Shown piece by piece: positions 43,600-52,291 of a DNA stretch of 64,000 nucleotides (positions are counted from its first letter, which is position 1; the number at the start of each line of letters is the position of its first letter). A program made the translations under genes and the position numbers. The stretch is from Eubacteriaceae bacterium. GTDB taxonomy: Bacteria > Bacillota > Clostridia > Eubacteriales > Anaerofustaceae. The notes under the pieces are model-generated. The model was not told where the DNA came from. It saw nothing but the letters and a program-made list of their open reading frames with translations, and ran no database searches. The stretch is from assembly GCA_009782515.1 (NCBI GenBank), contig WRIY01000002.1, positions 85,296-149,295 on the forward strand, given 5' to 3'.

Positions 43600-44166
43600 A
43601 TGAAAAAGACACTCGCAATTGCGCTTGCCTTGCTGCTCATGCTAGGCATTACAGCATGCACAAGCAGCACGGACAGCAAACCGCCTGTATCGGAGGAGCC
43701 TACAGAATCTCAAGGCCCGTCAGAAGGCGAAGATACCGGCCCTGTTGCCGAAGAAGCCAGGGGCGTTACTATTCCGGAGTTTAGCATCTATGTCAACGGC
43801 ATACAGATTACACAGGAAAGTGTTGCCGCATACCCCATGTACAGCGTACAGGCAAAATCGGTTAACAGTTCCGGCACAGAGTCTACAGTGGCATATGTTG
43901 GCTTCGCTATCAAAGATGTTCTGGATGCTGCCGGCCTAAAAGAAAACTATGTGTGGCTGGAAGCTACAGCTGGTGACGGCTACAGCATAACTTTAGAAGG
44001 CAATGTTATACTCGAGGATACAACCTTGCTTGCAATGACAAAAGATGGCTCTCCATTTGCCGAGTCGCCGTGGCTGGCCCCATGCAGCAACAAAGTTACC
44101 GGCAACTATCTCAAGGGCACAGAATCTATTCTTGTAAACACGGTAGAAGGCGCGCCTGAAATATAG
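43600..44166 (+). CDS. Lipoprotein with a single MoCo-fold-like domain, 188 aa
   Basis: The lipoprotein signal is MKKTLAIALALLLMLGITAC, followed by a Ser/Glu/Pro-rich linker. Residues about 65-185 (FSIYVNGIQITQESVAAYPM, VGFAIKDVLDAAGLKENYVW, LLAMTKDGSPFAESPWLAPC, YLKGTESILV) follow the same strand order as the repeats of the 1048-residue protein. One cysteine (PWLAPCSN) sits near the place of the MoCo ligand region, but this is only suggestive. GAAAGGG precedes ATG 43600. It is probably a partner or competitor domain of the large protein on the outer membrane face. Confidence 0.72.
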   Translation: MKKTLAIALALLLMLGITACTSSTDSKPPVSEEPTESQGPSEGEDTGPVAEEARGVTIPEFSIYVNGIQITQESVAAYPMYSVQAKSVNSSGTESTVAYVGFAIKDVLDAAGLKENYVWLEATAGDGYSITLEGNVILEDTTLLAMTKDGSPFAESPWLAPCSNKVTGNYLKGTESILVNTVEGAPEI

Positions 44167-44194
44167 CCTTAATAAGGCAGGCTCGAAAATGAAT

Positions 44195-44240
44195 GAAGCA
44201 TAGAGTTCATTCATTCACACCAGTGTGAACGCTATGCTTC
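44195..44240. promoter_or_regulatory. Long interrupted palindrome in the operon
   Basis: GAAGCATAG (44195-44203) pairs with CTATGCTTC (44232-44240), and inside it TTCACAC-CA-GTGTGAA (44214-44229) is perfect. There is no T run. It may be a processing site, operator or weak terminator that separates the importer genes from the two lipoproteins downstream. The gap 44167-44429 holds no gene. Confidence 0.5.
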
Positions 44241-44429
44241 GCTTAAAAGGGTGCTGGCTGTCCAGGCACAGGCTTTGCTTAGCGGTGCAGCAACAGTGAT
44301 GGCCATAGTATAAACAGGCAATAATGCCGCACTAAAAGGCGAATTGCAATATCTGCCATGCAGCAGGCATGGCTCTGAATAATATCATTGCCCAAAAGCC
44401 AGTCTGCAACTTTTTACCGGAGGTTTAAA

Positions 44430-45122
44430 ATGAAAAAGGCTATAGCGATCATTGCGCTAGTTTTATCAGCATTTTTTTTATTTGCATGTTCATCTGCAAC
44501 TAATGAGCTTTCAAGCGCCTTGCCGATGCCGGATGTGGACACCAGCAATATGTTTGGCGTTGACAAAAACATCAATATGAATACTATCGACAGCTACCTT
44601 GGCAGGGATGATGTCGAATATATCGATGTGAGGCTGCTTTTCGATTCCGCTGACTTTGGAGCAATAGGCGGCGAAGCAGACCTGACGCGCACAATCCATG
44701 GTTTTCATATCGTTCCATACCCCTATATTGCCACACTTTCCGAGCTGCCTGTTTCCGGTGCATATGATGGGCCATGCCTGTATGCTCTGACATGGAATGC
44801 TGACGGAAGCATTGCGTCTGCAACGCCGAATTTTTTGGAATCCGAGTTGATTATGCAAGAGCTGTTCCCAAAAGGCAAAGCTGTTTTCATAATGTGCGGC
44901 GGCGGCGGATATTCCGGCATGATCAAATCCTTGCTCATTTACTTGGGCTGGGATGAAAACTATTTATACAATATCGGCGGCAATTGGGGTTACGAAGGAA
45001 GCAATACTTTGGAATTAACAATTTTTCCTGAAGACGCTGCAGGCAATAAAATCTATGCGACATGGCGCGCAAACTATGCCTATATAGATTTTACACGGCT
45101 CCACCAGATATCTGATGATTAA
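44430..45122 (+). CDS. Rhodanese-like lipoprotein, 230 aa
   Basis: MKKAIAIIALVLSAFFLFAC is a lipoprotein signal. The rhodanese fold is visible: NMNTIDSYLGRDDVEYIDVR, GFHIVPYPYIATL, and the active-site loop FIMCGGGGYSG with the catalytic cysteine, then LGWDENYLYNIGGNWGYEG. Rhodaneses carry sulfane sulfur or act in cyanide or redox chemistry; here it is anchored outside the cell. CCGGAGG before ATG 44430 is a strong ribosome site. It overlaps the next gene by eight bases. Confidence 0.87.
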   Translation: MKKAIAIIALVLSAFFLFACSSATNELSSALPMPDVDTSNMFGVDKNINMNTIDSYLGRDDVEYIDVRLLFDSADFGAIGGEADLTRTIHGFHIVPYPYIATLSELPVSGAYDGPCLYALTWNADGSIASATPNFLESELIMQELFPKGKAVFIMCGGGGYSGMIKSLLIYLGWDENYLYNIGGNWGYEGSNTLELTIFPEDAAGNKIYATWRANYAYIDFTRLHQISDD

Positions 45123-45705
45123 GGGAATATACAGAGTTTTAATTGTATTTTTGCTGTTAGCAGCTCTGCAGGGCTGCAGAAATGCTCCAGATGAAATAAA
45201 GGGCAGCGGCAGCTTTTTCACCGAATTTGAGTTCACCCACTATACCTCTGGCGGAACATCAGAACAATACAAAGCGGTGATTATATTTGAGCAGAGCATT
45301 TCGACGTTTACGGCCTATCAGGTTGCGTTCGTATCATGTACCTGCCGCGACTCGCTTGTCAATTACTATTCTGTGTGCTACGTGGAGCTGCTTAACACAA
45401 AGCCTTCTGCAGGCGAAGCTGCAATACGCGCCATAAGTTTTGGAAACAACATGGGGCTCTGGGGCGACAGCAACCCTAATTATTATATCTCTGAGTATAC
45501 ACAGGAATATATGGATGAGCATTTTACCCAGCGACTGGTGCGTGCTTCAAAAAGTGAGTTTGATGCTTGGACAGGCTATGGCACGCTGCTTGGCTGCATA
45601 GATGCTGACGCAATAACCGGCGCGACTGTTTCAACAAGCAACATCACATCCATGCTCAAAAGCCTGCTTATATACCACACAAACAAGTATTATGCGACAC
45701 AATGA
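45115..45705 (+). CDS. FMN-binding-domain lipoprotein, 196 aa
   Basis: MIKGIYRVLIVFLLLAALQG ends in a lipobox LQGC. The C-terminal part carries DADAITGATVSTSNITSMLK, the FMN-binding/ApbE flavinylation motif (Thr in TGATVS), as in NqrC/RnfG-type domains. Upstream are YYSVCYVELLNTKPSAGEAA and two cysteines in SCTCRD. It is probably an extracytoplasmic electron carrier with covalent FMN. It overlaps the rhodanese gene, so the two are probably co-expressed. apbE is not in the window. Confidence 0.82.
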   Translation: MIKGIYRVLIVFLLLAALQGCRNAPDEIKGSGSFFTEFEFTHYTSGGTSEQYKAVIIFEQSISTFTAYQVAFVSCTCRDSLVNYYSVCYVELLNTKPSAGEAAIRAISFGNNMGLWGDSNPNYYISEYTQEYMDEHFTQRLVRASKSEFDAWTGYGTLLGCIDADAITGATVSTSNITSMLKSLLIYHTNKYYATQ

Positions 45706-45726
45706 TTTGCTTACGGAGGTTGCCAA

Positions 45727-46164
45727 TTGGATGTTAAAATTGCCGGCTTAACTATATTTAAGAAAAAAGGCGAAGCCGGATCGCCATCATCAGAAATGAA
45801 CCTTGTTGAAGGCCTTGGGGTGGAAGGGGATTTTCATCAAGGAGGCGAAAAACAAATCACGCTGCTTTCTGTCGAAACCCGAAATTGGATTCAGGCGCAG
45901 CAAAAGAAAGGGCTGTGTTTTGCGCGCTTTTCCGAAAACATCCTTATCGATGGGTTGCCGCTTGATGAGATAAAACCGGGCGACGGGATATTTGTGGGAA
46001 ACGCGGTACTGCGCATAAGCCCGCAAACTAAGCCCTGCTTTGATGAATGCCCGCTTTTTTCAGGGGGAACGCCGTGCCGCCTTTCCGGGCGCGCAATATT
46101 TGCAATGGTTGAGCAAAGCGGAACTATTCATATTGGCGATGCTGTGGACTTGAAAGCAGTATAA
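45727..46164 (+). CDS. MOSC-domain protein, 145 aa
   Basis: The MOSC fold found in molybdenum-cofactor sulfurases and in YiiM is recognisable: VEGLGVEGDFHQGGEKQITL, ARFSENILIDGLPLDEIKPG, DGIFVGNAVLRISPQTKPC with the downstream GTPCRLSGRAIFAMVEQSG. Such proteins bind molybdopterin or transfer sulfur to it. The start is TTG 45727, supported by ACGGAGG seven bases upstream. It closes the operon and links it to Mo/W cofactor chemistry. Confidence 0.87.
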   Translation: MDVKIAGLTIFKKKGEAGSPSSEMNLVEGLGVEGDFHQGGEKQITLLSVETRNWIQAQQKKGLCFARFSENILIDGLPLDEIKPGDGIFVGNAVLRISPQTKPCFDECPLFSGGTPCRLSGRAIFAMVEQSGTIHIGDAVDLKAV

Positions 46165-46291
46165 AGGTGTATACTACAGCCTTGAGCTCTGCCAGCCATT
46201 AGCGCGGCTTAGGCTGCAGTCAATAATGCTTTAAGCATTAAAGCAGCAGAAAGCAAGAATGCTCTCTGTAAATTGCTGTTAATGCCAAGCA

Positions 46292-47026
46292 TTACGAAAT
46301 CCATTTGTTGTTGATTGTATATCTGCTGGCCCCAAACAATATTGCGGAAAAAACTGCCAAAGCAAAAATGCATGCTAAAGGCGGCAAAGCGCTGGCCCCG
46401 GTTATAGATCTGTTTAATATGTCTGTGCCATATGTCAAGGGTAGGCAATATGCGGCTATGCGAAGAAGCGCAGGAAGTTTTTGCACCGGCATCATAGTGC
46501 CGCAAAGAAACATCATTGGGAACCTGAAAAAGTTAGACATCATCTGCGCCTCAAAAACTTCCTTTGCAGATACAGCGATTACCAGCCCAATCAAAGTTGA
46601 GGTGAGCGCAATAAGCAAAACAGACAGATATGCCATGCCCCAGTTAACGCCGCTTAGGCTGACAAAGAAAGAAGCAAGCAAAACAGGGACAGAAGCTATA
46701 AAAAGGCCAAACAGGATTGTTCCTGTAATTTTTGCCAGCAGCAAAGCATTCAGGCTTAGGGGGGCTAGCAGCAGCCTTTCAAATGATCGGCCTTTTCTCT
46801 CAAAAGTAATTGTGACAGAAAGCATTGAAGTCGTTGCAAACAGAACGCTTACTGCCATAAGGCCCGGCAAAAATTCCAGCACATCGATATTCCCTGAAGA
46901 TCGAATAAATTGGGTGAGAGTCCACGATACAGGGAAAAAGATGCCCCAGTTAACGTTTGACGGCATTAGATAATAGTTTTTCATATCTTTTTTGAGGATG
47001 TTCCAAAAAGCTATCCAAGTACTCAT
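46292..47026 (-). CDS. ABC-2 type exporter permease, 244 aa
   Basis: Six membrane helices with an ABC-2 pattern are visible: TFERKGRSFERLLLAPLSLN, GTILFGLFIASVPVLLASFF, FFRFPMMFLCGTMMPVQKLP, and PLTYGTDILNRSITG near the end. It works with the ATPase at 47023 in drug or lipid-linked export; the substrate is unknown. The start ATGA overlaps the ATPase stop. Confidence 0.88.
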   Translation of the reverse strand: MSTWIAFWNILKKDMKNYYLMPSNVNWGIFFPVSWTLTQFIRSSGNIDVLEFLPGLMAVSVLFATTSMLSVTITFERKGRSFERLLLAPLSLNALLLAKITGTILFGLFIASVPVLLASFFVSLSGVNWGMAYLSVLLIALTSTLIGLVIAVSAKEVFEAQMMSNFFRFPMMFLCGTMMPVQKLPALLRIAAYCLPLTYGTDILNRSITGASALPPLACIFALAVFSAILFGASRYTINNKWIS

Positions 47027-47997
47027 TTGCCTGCACCTGCTTTCTCTTTTTCCAGATGGCCTGACTCGATTCCCGTTATCTTGACAAATACGTCCTCCAG
47101 CGTTAAGCGCAGCTCTTTTGCCTCATATACCGTAATGCCTTTTTGATCAAAGTACTGCATGACAGGAAGCAGAGGAATTCTGTCTTTTGAAACAATATTC
47201 AGCGTGTTTCCTTTTGCGGCAGAAACTTTGCTGCCTTCGAATCTTGCCTGGAGATCATCTGCCAGCTCTTGTGCATCCTGTTCGGTTACAAGCTGCAAAG
47301 TATGCCCGGATGACATGCTCTCCATTAATTCTTCCACTGTTCCGGTAGCAACAATTTTGCCTTCTACGATAAAAGCGATCCTGTCGCAAATGCGCTCAGC
47401 ATCTTCTATGTAGTGGGTGGTAATAAATATGGTGGTTCCATGGTTCTTTAGGTCTACGATCAATTCGCGCAGCTGCCGGGCGCTTTCTACATCAATTCCT
47501 GTAGTTGGCTCGTCAAGAAACAAAATGCGGGGATAATGAATAATGCCGGCAGCGATAGTCAGCTTTCTGCGCATGCCTTTTGAATATGCTTTAAAAGGCC
47601 GATTGCCTGCTTGAGCCAGGCTAAACTGTTCCAAAAGCTGTCTGGCCCTGCTTTCGCGCTCTTCTTTTTTCATACCGTATAAGCTGGCGCAAAAGCATAG
47701 ATTGTCAAAGCCGCTCATTTCATCATACAGGTTGCTTTCATCAGCAACTATTCCCATAAGGGCTTGCGCTTTCTTGGTATGTTTTTGCGCATCAATGCCG
47801 TCTATGGTTATTGAGCCTTCTGTAGGCTTTGTTAGGCCAATCATCATATTGATTGTAGTAGTCTTTCCAGCGCCATTCGGGCCTAAGAATCCGAAGATTT
47901 CGCCTGGCTGAACAGAAAAGCTTATGCCATTTACAGCTGTAAAATCGCCGTATGTTTTTTTAAGGTTTGAGACGTTTACAATTTCTTTTGTATCCAT
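47023..47997 (-). CDS. ABC-2 type exporter ATP-binding protein, 324 aa
   Basis: Walker A GPNGAGKTT, Q-loop ADESN, signature YSKGMRRKLTIAAGI, Walker B ILFLDEPTTGID and H-loop TTHYIEDA mark a CcmA/DrrA-type ATPase. A C-terminal regulatory tail (about 230-324) is typical of drug-resistance exporters. A purine-rich stretch with CAGGGCG is before ATG 47997. It is convergent with the MOSC operon. Confidence 0.94.
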   Translation of the reverse strand: MDTKEIVNVSNLKKTYGDFTAVNGISFSVQPGEIFGFLGPNGAGKTTTINMMIGLTKPTEGSITIDGIDAQKHTKKAQALMGIVADESNLYDEMSGFDNLCFCASLYGMKKEERESRARQLLEQFSLAQAGNRPFKAYSKGMRRKLTIAAGIIHYPRILFLDEPTTGIDVESARQLRELIVDLKNHGTTIFITTHYIEDAERICDRIAFIVEGKIVATGTVEELMESMSSGHTLQLVTEQDAQELADDLQARFEGSKVSAAKGNTLNIVSKDRIPLLPVMQYFDQKGITVYEAKELRLTLEDVFVKITGIESGHLEKEKAGAGK

Positions 47998-48509
47998 GCG
48001 CCCTGCCTGAATCAGATTTATTTATTTGATCATACAGCTAAAAATTGTAAAAACATAGCTTTTATTTTATTCAAGATTTTGGCATGGCAAAAATTTCAGC
48101 CTTTGCATTGCTAGGAAACAAAGCATGATTGCAGCAGTGCAGGAGCGCAATGCGCTTACAGCCAAATCAATATAAGAGGCATAAATGCCAATATAGCATG
48201 AATATGTGAGGCGCATGAAAGATAATTGTTATACAATATCATCGTAGGCAGCTTATGGAATAATTGATACTCTGCCCGCAGGCAAGCAGCAGACAGCTTG
48301 AGAGCAAGGGATGAGATCATATGCCTTGCGAAGCCAAAGGCTATTGTTCAGATTGCTCGTGGACTACTGTATAACGGTCAATCCGGTTTATGTGCTTTGC
48401 GCGCCAGGGCAAGCTCCACTCATACGCAAATTGTATTAGGAAAGTTTAGCAAAGCGAATACAAGCAGTAATAAAGCATGAAAATTCGCTATAAGCAGGAG
48501 GAATAGATT
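47998..48509. other. Intergenic region, no gene seen
   Basis: About 510 bp between divergent genes. I see AT-rich promoter-like stretches near 48005-48065 but no confident box, and no open frame with a ribosome site except AGGAGG directly before 48510. Confidence 0.45.
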
Positions 48510-48872
48510 ATGTATTGCCATAACTGCGGAGCACAGTTAAGCAAAAACGACAAATTCTGCGATTCTTGCGGTGCCCAAACAGCAGCAGAGAGGGCAATTA
48601 TCACTGCAGAGCGGGATAAAAACGCGCAAGGCCATATAGACAAAACAATGAGCGGTTCAATATGGCTCACGGTGGCCATGACAGCATTTACTCTGATTTT
48701 TATTATTTTACATGGCTTTGAGAGGGGCGAGGGCAGGGTTGCATCTATCACAGCAACCGTCTTTTCGGTTATCATCTGCAGTATCAAATGGCACTACGAA
48801 ATAAAAAACCAAAGGAAGTGGAAAAGGCAAGCAGATGAAAATGGCACAGGTGAGAGCAGCGATCATTCATAA
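48510..48872 (+). CDS. Zinc-ribbon membrane protein, 120 aa
   Basis: An N-terminal zinc ribbon MYCHNCGAQLSKNDKFCDSC (CxxC...CxxC) is followed by two membrane helices (IWLTVAMTAFTLIFIILHGF, VASITATVFSVIICSIKW) and a charged tail. This is a very common layout of unknown function in Clostridia. AGGAGG lies before the ATG. The gene at 63676 starts with a related ribbon. Confidence 0.82.
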   Translation: MYCHNCGAQLSKNDKFCDSCGAQTAAERAIITAERDKNAQGHIDKTMSGSIWLTVAMTAFTLIFIILHGFERGEGRVASITATVFSVIICSIKWHYEIKNQRKWKRQADENGTGESSDHS

Positions 48873-48971
48873 TGAATACTGTTGCTTAAGTGACCTTCAT
48901 CGCCATGCTAAGCGAAAGCCTGCTTGCGAAAACACAGAGCAAGGACTATATTTGCAGCTAAATGAGATTTT

Positions 48972-50828
48972 ATGGGAGGCAACGAAATAACTACTAAAAG
49001 AAACACAGCATTATATACACTCGCGCTCGCCATGCTGCTGCTTTTTGCTTCATGCGCCAGCCAGTCGCCAATACAAAGCATACAAGATGCAGAAGATGAG
49101 CCTTTTGCTGCAATTGAGCAAAGCTCTGCTGCGCCAATTAAACGCGTGCTAGGCCTAAAGGACGAAGATCCGGCCAAAGCGCACGCAGCTATGCGAAGCT
49201 CATATACGGATGCTACTGCACTGCCAAAAGCATATGACAATTCTGCTGCATATCCGTCTGCAGGCAACCAGGGCGATCAGGGAAGCTGTACAGCCTGGGC
49301 TGTTGCGTATGCTTTAAAGAGCTATCAAGAGCATTTTGGCAATAGCGCATACACTGATGAGAGCAAATTCAGCCCTGCATATATCTACAACCAGATCAAC
49401 GACGGCGAAGACAATGGTTCCTGTATCTACGATGCTATGACATTGCTAGTTAGCCAGGGAGTATGCAGCTTGAGCGATATGCCCTATTCAGAACTGGACT
49501 ATCTTACGCAGCCAAGCGAAAGCCAAAAGCTTCTAGCTCTCCCGTACAAATGCGATAGCTTTTATTCGCTTAGCGGTGTAAATGATATAAAACAAGCGAT
49601 TATTTCGTATGGCGGCGTGGTTATCGGGATCCCTGTGTACCCTTCCTTTGATCTTATATCTCCTAATGCACCTGTATACTCCGATACTTCAGGAATTGCT
49701 GACGGGCGCCATGCAATATGCCTTGTTGGCTATGACGACAGCAAGCAAGCTTTCAAATTTCTAAACTCATGGGGCCCTGATTGGGGCATTGGCGGCTTTG
49801 GCTATGTTTCCTATGAGATTGCATGCGAAAGCGGCAACTTCGGTTATGCCATGAAGCCAGGCCTAAAAATACATTCGTTTAATATCCAATTCAACTCGTG
49901 CGGAGGTGCTGGAACAATGCAGGCGATTGAAAGCATTGTCGGGCAAAACATTACACTGCCTAAAAATGCTTTTACATACAATGGCGCAGCATTCAAAGGC
50001 TGGCATGCCTACAGCACAGCAATAGGGGGATGGCTTTACGAAAACGGTTCGTCGCTGCAGTATTTCAAAACAGGAAGCTTCCCGAAAGGAACCAACAGGG
50101 CGCTTATCGCCGATGGCGCTATAATAGGAGCTCTTGGAATCGAGGAAAATGATTCTGTCATATTGGCAGCTGTGTGGGAATCTGAAAATTCCTATACTAT
50201 TGCTTTTGACAATAACGGCGGAGAAGGGCATATGAGTGATGCTTCTATTCAAAGCGGCGATAACTGGCATTTTCCAAACTGCCAATTTACAAAAGACGGC
50301 ATGGTTTTCCTGGGATGGAATGCGTACAGCGTAAAGTTTGATGCATGGCTTTACGAATACGAAAGCAAGCTGCAATACTTCCAAAGAGGCCGGGAGCCAA
50401 ACGGCGCAAAGCTTAAAATACTTCAAGAAGGCGCTGCCGCCTCTATGCTTTCGCCTGAGCCAAACGATACGATAACATTATTTGCTGCATGGGAGACAGC
50501 CGACTCCTTTTCAATAGTTTTTAGATCTAACGATGGCGAAGGGTATATGGCGCCTATGCAGATTAACAGCCAAGGCGCTTTTAGAATTCCTGAGTGCGGC
50601 TTTGTAAAAGCCGGCAAAACATTTGCCGGATGGTATGTGTATTTTTGCGATATAGATGGGTATCTTGTGGAATACACACATCCAAATGGAATGGTTGAAT
50701 ACTGGCATACAACAGACAATAAAATCCCAAACCATATGGAGCTCTCATACCTAAAGCCTGGTGAAATCAAAGCTTTTCCATTTACGGAGCCAAACGGGAT
50801 TGTCTATTTCATTGCTGAATGGGAATAA
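48972..50828 (+). CDS. Papain-like (C1) cysteine peptidase lipoprotein with InlB-type repeats, 618 aa
   Basis: A lipoprotein signal (LYTLALAMLLLFASC) is followed by a C1 peptidase domain: NQGDQGSCTAWAVAYALKSY with catalytic C106, GRHAICLVGYDD with H247, and FKFLNSWGPDWGIGG with N265. From about 295 to the end are three Listeria-Bacteroides (InlB B-type) repeats beginning FNIQFNSCGGAG, YTIAFDNNGGEGHM and FSIVFRSNDGEGYM, each ending in AAVWE/AAWE/AEWE. It is a surface peptidase with adhesin-like repeats. The start ATG 48972 has only a weak ribosome site; GGAGG lies just inside it. Confidence 0.9.
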   Translation: MGGNEITTKRNTALYTLALAMLLLFASCASQSPIQSIQDAEDEPFAAIEQSSAAPIKRVLGLKDEDPAKAHAAMRSSYTDATALPKAYDNSAAYPSAGNQGDQGSCTAWAVAYALKSYQEHFGNSAYTDESKFSPAYIYNQINDGEDNGSCIYDAMTLLVSQGVCSLSDMPYSELDYLTQPSESQKLLALPYKCDSFYSLSGVNDIKQAIISYGGVVIGIPVYPSFDLISPNAPVYSDTSGIADGRHAICLVGYDDSKQAFKFLNSWGPDWGIGGFGYVSYEIACESGNFGYAMKPGLKIHSFNIQFNSCGGAGTMQAIESIVGQNITLPKNAFTYNGAAFKGWHAYSTAIGGWLYENGSSLQYFKTGSFPKGTNRALIADGAIIGALGIEENDSVILAAVWESENSYTIAFDNNGGEGHMSDASIQSGDNWHFPNCQFTKDGMVFLGWNAYSVKFDAWLYEYESKLQYFQRGREPNGAKLKILQEGAAASMLSPEPNDTITLFAAWETADSFSIVFRSNDGEGYMAPMQINSQGAFRIPECGFVKAGKTFAGWYVYFCDIDGYLVEYTHPNGMVEYWHTTDNKIPNHMELSYLKPGEIKAFPFTEPNGIVYFIAEWE

Positions 50829-50888
50829 ACAGCACAGATAGCGGCTTACTGCTGCTATTGCATAAATAAATGTACAGATAAGAACCAG

Positions 50889-50925
50889 ACAGGCAGGGGC
50901 TAAATGCGCTTGCCTGTGTTTTATT
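50889..50925 (+). terminator. Terminator after the peptidase gene
   Basis: ACAGGCA (50889-50895) pairs with TGCCTGT (50911-50917), followed by GTTTTATT. The convergent nrdR gene ends at 51021. Confidence 0.8.
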
Positions 50926-51020
50926 AAGTTTCAATGTGTCTCAGTGATATGCGAAGCCATGCTGATGAGGCGCGGCTTTTTGATGCTGGCTTCGGATCGC
51001 TTTGCAGCGAGAAGCCAAGC

Positions 51021-51509
51021 TTACGACATTTCTTCGGGCTTAATCCCATCTTTCATAAGCTCCATTATCTCTTGCATGAAAGACTCTATATCCTTAAATG
51101 GCTTGTACACAGATGCAAACCTTACATAAGCAACTTCATCAAGCTGCTTAAGGCGCTTCATAACAGCTTCGCCGATTACTCTGGATCCAACTTCCCTTCT
51201 GGGGGAATCAAAGAGCTCTCTTTCGATGCTGTCCACTACGCTTTCCATAGCCTCCATAGAAACGCTTCTTTTTTCGCATGCCTTCATTATCCCATTAAGA
51301 ATTTTGGCTCTGTTGTACTCTTCCCTGGTGCCGTCTTTCTTAATTACTAGAAGGCTTGAGAGCTCTATTCTTTCGTACGTTGTAAAGCGCTCTTTGCATT
51401 TAAGGCATTCACGCCGCCTTCTTATAGAGGTATTGTCTTCTGAATGGCGAGAATCAATAACTTTGCTGTCTGTATGCCCGCATTTTTGGCATTTCACATC
51501 AAACCTCAT
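51021..51509 (-). CDS. nrdR: Transcriptional repressor NrdR, 162 aa
   Basis: NrdR senses ATP/dATP and represses ribonucleotide reductase genes by binding NrdR boxes. The zinc ribbon MRFDVKCQKCGHTDSKVIDS and RRRRECLKCKERFTTYERIE is followed by the ATP-cone (LLVIKKDGTREEYNRAKILN, IGEAVMKRLKQLDEVAYVRF). The length is slightly above the usual 150. No nrd gene is in the window. Confidence 0.96.
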   Translation of the reverse strand: MRFDVKCQKCGHTDSKVIDSRHSEDNTSIRRRRECLKCKERFTTYERIELSSLLVIKKDGTREEYNRAKILNGIMKACEKRSVSMEAMESVVDSIERELFDSPRREVGSRVIGEAVMKRLKQLDEVAYVRFASVYKPFKDIESFMQEIMELMKDGIKPEEMS

Positions 51510-51759
51510 TATTCATAGCTTTGCTTTGGAAGCAAAAGCCAATATCTTGGTATTAATGTTAATAGTATTTTGCAATAAAGTCAATGTATGGCCAAATTGC
51601 TGCATGGCATATGCAAAGTTCTGCAAAAAAAGATGGCTTTCGTTTAGGCAAGCTGCATTGCTGGGGGTGTCTAAAACTACATGGGTTAAATAAAACAAGA
51701 TTATTTAATATATTCTATAAAATACAGCAAAATCCATTCCCTTATTCACTGCTGCTCTC

Positions 51760-52250
51760 TTAGCGCTGCATCGTTTCGAAATGGCAAATAAATGAAATAA
51801 ATAAAGCGCAAATACTTACAATTGGCATAATTAGCTTAATATCAAGAAATACCAAGAGCAAGCTGTCTATTATGCAAATAATTGCACCAGCAAAGCTAGT
51901 TAGAAAGCTGCCCCAAGCACTTGAGATGGCGCTCAAAATGATTGGCAGATGCCTGCTCTCGCCAATCCTTAGGCGAGGGCAAAATGCTTTCAGGCGCGAG
52001 CGAAAGCTTGGCGCCAGCAGACTAATAGCATTTTTGTATAGGAGCGGCTTCTACCAACAGGCGATACTGAGACGCTTCTTACGCCTCCAAACTATAAGCA
52101 GCTGCCAATAAGCAAGGTAGCTTGGCTTCAGCATCAAGCAGAAATGGGCTTGTTACTGCGCTTAACCCAATGATCGCTGATATTTCCAGGTTCCCAGTAC
52201 CGATTGTCCCTGGCAGATCGTACAAGCGAAAAGATTCTAGCTATAAACGC
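51760..52250 (-). pseudogene. Remnant of a membrane protein gene
   Basis: Minus-strand open stretches in different frames look like protein pieces. One is 52250-52079 (RLYDLPGTIGTGNLEISAII, GLSAVTSPFLLDAEAKLPCL). Another is 52050-51760 (KPLLYKNAISLLAPSFRSRL, HLPIILSAISSAWGSFLTSF, AGAIICIIDSLLLVFLDIKL), which is hydrophobic. Neither has a start with a ribosome site. I infer a broken membrane protein; the family is not recognised. The rest of 51510-51759 shows nothing. Confidence 0.35.
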
Positions 52251-52291
52251 TTTCACATGAACACAAAAGCAGTAGTTTGCTCAATTGGCTA

